A stretch of 64,000 nucleotides of DNA, taken from Bacillus sp. REN3. GTDB lineage: Bacteria > Bacillota > Bacilli > Bacillales > Cytobacillaceae. The position numbers and the translations under genes were made by a program. The notes under the pieces are model-generated. The model did no database searches, had not been told where the DNA came from, and saw nothing but the letters and a program-made list of their open reading frames with translations. The stretch spans positions 62,001-126,000 of the forward strand of contig NZ_JAERSD010000007.1 of the NCBI RefSeq assembly GCF_017912555.1, in the 5' to 3' direction. This document shows, one piece after another, positions 60,521 through 64,000 of this stretch (the stretch's first letter is position 1; every line of letters starts with the position of its first letter).

Positions 60521-61699
60521 TTGAAGAATTTATTATTGCGAAACGCATCGGTTTTGACAGAGAACGGAATGATTGATAAAGGATATATCTTTGTCAAGGA
60601 GGGCAAGATTGCCGAAGCGGGCTCTTTATCGGACATGCCTGAAAACATCGCTGGAAGCGAGGTCATCGAACTTCCCCCAGGCAGCACAGTCGTCCCGGGC
60701 TTCATCGATGTACATATCCATGGGGCCGGCGGAGCTGATACGATGGATGCGACAACGGAAGCACTGACTACGATTGCCTCCATCCTCCCGGCGGAAGGTA
60801 CAACGAGTTTCCTGGCGACAACGATCACACAGGATAAGCAAGAAATATTCAAAGCCCTCGAAAATGCCGCAGACTATATAGAGCATCATAACCACCCAGG
60901 AAAAGCGGAAATACTCGGAATCCATCTTGAGGGACCTTTCATCAATGAGACCCGGAAAGGGGCGCAGCCGGAAGACCATATTATCGCTCCTGACATCAGC
61001 TTATTCGCAAAAATGCAGGAAGCTGCCGGGAAACATATCCGTCTCGTAACACTGGCGCCGGAAAAGGAAAATGGCAAAGAGTTGATTGCCTATTTGGCGA
61101 AAAACGGAGTCATTGCCTCTGTCGGCCATTCTGATGCGGGTTACGAAGAGATGAAAGCAGCAGTAAATGCCGGGGCTACCCATGTCACCCACTTATTCAA
61201 CGGCATGAAAGGGATGCATCACCGTGATCCCGGGGTCGCAGGCGCTGCCCTCCTGTTCAAGGAATTGAAGATTGAACTGATTGCTGACGGCATCCATGTC
61301 GTTCCCGAAATGATCGACTTGTCGCTGCGGGCAAAAGGAACAGATGGAGTGATTCTGATAACGGATGCGATGAGGGCAAAATGCCTCAAGAATGGCACAT
61401 ACGACCTTGGCGGCCAGGAAGTCCACGTAGCCGATGGCAAAGCGCTTCTCGCTGACGGAACGCTTGCGGGAAGCATCCTGAAAATGAAGGATTCATTGAA
61501 AAACATCATGAAGTTCACCGGGCTTAGCCTGGAAAAAACCATTAAGCTCGCAAGCGAAAATCCCGCAAGGCAGCTTAATATTTATGACCGGAAAGGAAGC
61601 ATTGCGAAAGGAAAAGATGCTGATCTTGTCGTCCTCGATGGGAACCATGATGTCATGATGGCTTTCTGCCGCGGCACGGCTAGCTACAACCAAAATTAA
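60521..61699 (+). CDS. nagA: N-acetylglucosamine-6-phosphate deacetylase
   Basis: A 392-residue amidohydrolase that removes acetate from GlcNAc-6-P. The metal and substrate motifs are DVHIHGAGGADTMDA, GIHLEGPFINETRKGA, VTHLFNGMKGMHHRDPG and ILITDAMRAK, with the catalytic Asp in the last. I prefer the TTG at 60,521 (RBS AGGTG, 6 bases away) because it gives the family N-terminus; a TTG at 60,491 with GAGGG is an alternative. Seven bases separate it from the nagB region. Confidence 0.94.
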   Translation: MKNLLLRNASVLTENGMIDKGYIFVKEGKIAEAGSLSDMPENIAGSEVIELPPGSTVVPGFIDVHIHGAGGADTMDATTEALTTIASILPAEGTTSFLATTITQDKQEIFKALENAADYIEHHNHPGKAEILGIHLEGPFINETRKGAQPEDHIIAPDISLFAKMQEAAGKHIRLVTLAPEKENGKELIAYLAKNGVIASVGHSDAGYEEMKAAVNAGATHVTHLFNGMKGMHHRDPGVAGAALLFKELKIELIADGIHVVPEMIDLSLRAKGTDGVILITDAMRAKCLKNGTYDLGGQEVHVADGKALLADGTLAGSILKMKDSLKNIMKFTGLSLEKTIKLASENPARQLNIYDRKGSIAKGKDADLVVLDGNHDVMMAFCRGTASYNQN

Positions 61700-61714
61700 A
61701 CAGAGGTGATGAAA

Positions 61715-62440
61715 ATGAAATTGATCAAAGCAGAAAACTACGAAACGATGAGCAAGGAAGTGGCGAGGCAAGTCATCTCCCGGATCAAAGAAAATCCTAA
61801 GCTGAACCTCGGACTCGCAACCGGCAGCACACCTATAGGACTGTATAAAAACCTGATAGAAGACCATCGGGAAAATGGGACATCCTATAAACAGATCCAT
61901 ACCTTCAACCTTGATGAATATATCGGGATCCCAAGGAAGGATCCCAACAGCTACCATTATTTCATGCGCAAGAATTTATTTGACCATATCGATATCGCGC
62001 TTGACCAAACCCATATCCCGAATGGCACGGCTAATGGACTGGAAGCTGAATGCCAGTCCTATGAATCCATGATCAAGGAGCAAGGCGGCATCGATTTGCA
62101 GATTCTCGGCATTGGACAGAACGGGCATATTGGTTTTAACGAGCCTGGAACCCCTTTTGACAGCAGGACTCATGTCATCAAGCTTGCCGAGAGCACCATC
62201 AAGGCAAATTCACGTTTTTTTGATTCGCTGGATGATGTGCCAACCAGGGCCATTACGATGGGCATTGCCTCCATCATGGAAAGCAAGGAAATTTTCCTGC
62301 TCATCTCCGGAGCTTCGAAGGCAGAGGCACTTGCCCGCTTGATGAACGGCGAAGTGAGCGAGGACTTCCCTGCCTCTGTTTTGAAAAACCATCAGAATAT
62401 TACGATTTTTGCAGATGAGGAAGCATTGAAATTACTTTAA
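61715..62440 (+). CDS. nagB: Glucosamine-6-phosphate deaminase
   Basis: A 241-residue isomerase/deaminase that turns glucosamine-6-P into fructose-6-P and ammonia, feeding glycolysis. LGLATGSTPIGLYKNLIE binds phosphate, FNLDEYIGI holds the catalytic Asp, and ILGIGQNGHIGFNEPGTPFD holds the catalytic His. The ATG at 61,715 lies 7 bases after AGAGG. It lacks the allosteric C-terminal extension of E. coli NagB. Confidence 0.95.
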   Translation: MKLIKAENYETMSKEVARQVISRIKENPKLNLGLATGSTPIGLYKNLIEDHRENGTSYKQIHTFNLDEYIGIPRKDPNSYHYFMRKNLFDHIDIALDQTHIPNGTANGLEAECQSYESMIKEQGGIDLQILGIGQNGHIGFNEPGTPFDSRTHVIKLAESTIKANSRFFDSLDDVPTRAITMGIASIMESKEIFLLISGASKAEALARLMNGEVSEDFPASVLKNHQNITIFADEEALKLL

Positions 62441-62482
62441 TAGATTGTTTCATTGAATCAGCATAAGTCAGGAGAAAAGCAA

Positions 62483-63211
62483 ATGATGATTGATAAGAAT
62501 TCACCAATCCCTATTTATCACCAGCTTGAGGAATATATTAAAGCGCAAATTGAAAATGGCGAACTTGAACCCGACCAGGCGATACCGTCCGAACGGGTCT
62601 ACGCTGATATGTTCCAGATCAGCAGGATGACAATCAGGCAGGCACTGACGAATCTTGTCAATGAGGGTTACTTGTACCGACAGAAAGGCAAAGGCACCTT
62701 TGTCAATAAGCAAAAACTTGAGCAGCGCCTGCAGGGATTGACTAGTTTTACCGAGGATATGCGCGAGCGCGGACTGACACCAAGCAGCAGGCTGATTTCG
62801 TTTGAAATCATCCCAGCAGGACGAGGTATCGCCGATCGCCTCAACCTTGCCGAAAACACCCCTGTATACGAAATCAAGCGGGTGCGGCTTGCCAACAATC
62901 TGCCAGTGGCGCTCGAAACCACCTACCTGCCTGCCAATCTTGTCAAAGGATTGACAGAGGAAATCATTAACCAGTCTCTTTATCAGTACATTGAGGAAAA
63001 GCTGTCGCTTGAAATCAGTGAAGCCACACAGCAAATCGAAGCATCGATTGCAAGAGAACAGGAGCTGCGGCACCTGGAAATCGAAAAAGGCTCTCCTGTG
63101 CTGCTGATCCTCAGGACTTCGATACTGAAGGATGGCTCTCCATTCGAATTCGTCAAATCCGCCTACAGGGCGGATCGCTATAAATTCGTGCATACGATGA
63201 AAAGGTGTTAA
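62483..63211 (+). CDS. nagR: GntR/HutC-family repressor NagR (YvoA)
   Basis: A 242-residue regulator. The winged helix-turn-helix (about 10–70) includes QAIPSERVYADMFQISRMTIRQALTNL and YLYRQKGKGTFV; the effector-binding UTRA domain (about 90–235) includes LTSFTEDMRERGLTPSSR and VYEIKRVRLANNLPVALETT. YvoA in B. subtilis binds dre sites and responds to GlcN-6-P or GlcNAc-6-P. Its position as third gene of nagA–nagB–nagR and the two dre-like sites here support control of both murein-sugar units. RBS AGGAG, 8 bases before the start. Confidence 0.9.
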   Translation: MMIDKNSPIPIYHQLEEYIKAQIENGELEPDQAIPSERVYADMFQISRMTIRQALTNLVNEGYLYRQKGKGTFVNKQKLEQRLQGLTSFTEDMRERGLTPSSRLISFEIIPAGRGIADRLNLAENTPVYEIKRVRLANNLPVALETTYLPANLVKGLTEEIINQSLYQYIEEKLSLEISEATQQIEASIAREQELRHLEIEKGSPVLLILRTSILKDGSPFEFVKSAYRADRYKFVHTMKRC

Positions 63212-63215
63212 AAAC

Positions 63216-63264
63216 AAGGGACACAAACGGAAAGTGGAGAACACTTTAGGTTTGTGTCCCTTTT
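63216..63264 (+). terminator. Terminator of the nagABR operon
   Basis: AAGGGACACAAAC and GTTTGTGTCCCTT, 13-bp stem with a 21-base loop, then TTCG. Confidence 0.75.
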
Positions 63265-63474
63265 CGTGTACTGCTCAACAGGCTTGTTTGATAGTCTTAC
63301 CTCTCCTCGTGTCGGATGCTGGGAAAAACCGGATTATTTCCACGGAAATAATCGCAATTTCAGAGGAAGGGGATGTCGAAACCTTCCCAGCTTGTACTCG
63401 CCGCCAAAAAATCTCCGTCTCGTTTATGATGGAATGATAAAGTTAAAATAAGCTGCTATTGGGAGGATGAACTG

Positions 63475-63702
63475 ATGCTGAAGAATTTTTCGATTGATGA
63501 GGAATCCAAAAGAAGGATGGTTGAGGAAATCAAGCGATATTTCCTTGAGGAACGGCATGAAGAGCTTGGTGATCTTGCAGCAATCCTGCTCCTGGATTTT
63601 TTCGCTGACAAGCTTGCACCTCAGTTTTACAACCAGGGTATCCTGGACGCGCATGACTTCATGTCCCAGCGGCTTGACGACATTTTCGAACTGAACAAAT
63701 AA
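63475..63702 (+). CDS. DUF2164 family protein
   Basis: A 75-residue, acidic helical protein. The pattern is FSIDEESKRRMVEEIKRYFL, then LGDLAAILLLDFFADKLAP, FYNQGILDAHDFMSQRLDD; this matches DUF2164. Function unknown. GGGAGGATG lies 8 bases before the start. It stands between the nagR terminator and the amidase gene. Confidence 0.78.
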   Translation: MLKNFSIDEESKRRMVEEIKRYFLEERHEELGDLAAILLLDFFADKLAPQFYNQGILDAHDFMSQRLDDIFELNK

Positions 63703-63789
63703 ACTCCTTTGGTAAATCGCCATGTCCTTTTTTAGCCGGTTTTCATATATATACACGTGAGAGGTCTTTTTTTCGGAGGTGTGTATGAA

Positions 63790-64000
63790 ATGAAAATCAT
63801 GCTTGATGCAGGGCATGGCCGCAACACCCCGGGTAAGCGGAGCCCAGATGGGCTGAGGGAATTTGAATTCAACAGTGCCGTGGCTGACTATGCAAAAGAA
63901 TTGCTGGAGAATTATAAAAACACGACGATTTACTTTGCCCACTCGAACAATGAGGATGTACCATTGCAAGCCAGGACTGACAAGGCGAACCGCCTGGATG
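63790..64000 (+). CDS. N-acetylmuramoyl-L-alanine amidase, 5' end only
   Basis: The first 70 codons of an Amidase_3-type zinc amidase. MKIMLDAGHGRNTPGKRSPD holds the first zinc His in the DAGHG motif; REFEFNSAVADYAKE supplies the conserved Glu. Amidase_3 enzymes cut the bond between MurNAc and L-Ala; CwlC/CwlB-like enzymes act in mother-cell lysis. No signal peptide precedes the domain, as in CwlC and phage amidases. GGAGGTG lies 8 bases before the ATG. The gene continues past the window. Confidence 0.85.
   Translation, partial: MKIMLDAGHGRNTPGKRSPDGLREFEFNSAVADYAKELLENYKNTTIYFAHSNNEDVPLQARTDKANRLD

Noticed and set aside
63424-63969. 181-codon minus-strand frame over the DUF2164 and amidase genes
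   Set aside because: Both plus-strand genes have good starts and recognised families; the antisense frame has neither.

Overview
This window is chromosomal DNA of a spore-forming Bacillaceae (Firmicutes). The evidence is a CwlJ-type cortex hydrolase, GerPA/GerPF-like and CotM/CotP-like spore proteins, Crh, HprK, CggR, CtsR and NagR-type control, a secG–est–rnr–smpB–ssrA block, and strong GGAGG-type ribosome binding sites. Gene order resembles Bacillus subtilis, but the murein-salvage insertion, two integrated remnants and several unplaced proteins make it a different genus or a distant species.

Layout. 0–1.2 kb: end of a pyruvate-kinase-like gene. 1.5–5.1 kb: a MarR regulator with an MMPL-type exporter. 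5.2–7.7 kb: a sporulation cluster (CwlJ, an FGY-rich protein, two GerPA/PF-like proteins, an alpha-crystallin coat-like protein, DUF2188). 7.8–13.2 kb: housekeeping and unknown membrane or exported proteins. 13.2–20.4 kb: an AT-rich accessory region. It ends exactly beside ssrA and holds what I read as a decayed Tn7-like transposon (15,191–20,386): 25-bp imperfect terminal inverted repeats with TG...CA tips, inner repeats at both ends, a broken TniQ N-terminus, an ORF-less group II intron remnant and an ABC transporter as cargo.

20.4–34.3 kb: ssrA–smpB–rnr–est–secG, the glycolytic operon cggR–gap–pgk–tpiA–gpmI–eno with a clear promoter and CggR operator, then a glutaredoxin-like gene and sigma-54. 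34.4–35.75 kb: a second, 1.2-kb relic integrated in tRNA-Arg(CCG), bounded by 25-bp direct repeats and carrying a DUF3231 gene and a tyrosine-recombinase C-terminus. 35.9–43.8 kb: clpP (CtsR operator) and the crh–whiA–yvcK–rapZ–nudix, trxB and yvcD group. 44.1–50.7 kb: the complete hisZGDBHAFI operon. 51–56.6 kb: HAD and MBL enzymes, then hprK–lgt–yvoD–ppaX–yvoF.

56.7–63.3 kb is a coherent murein-sugar recycling locus. A MurP-like PTS imports and phosphorylates MurNAc or its disaccharide, MupG splits the phosphorylated disaccharide, MurQ makes GlcNAc-6-P, NagA and NagB convert it to fructose-6-P, and NagR probably represses both transcription units through matching operator-like sites. The window closes with a DUF2164 gene and the start of an N-acetylmuramoyl-L-alanine amidase.
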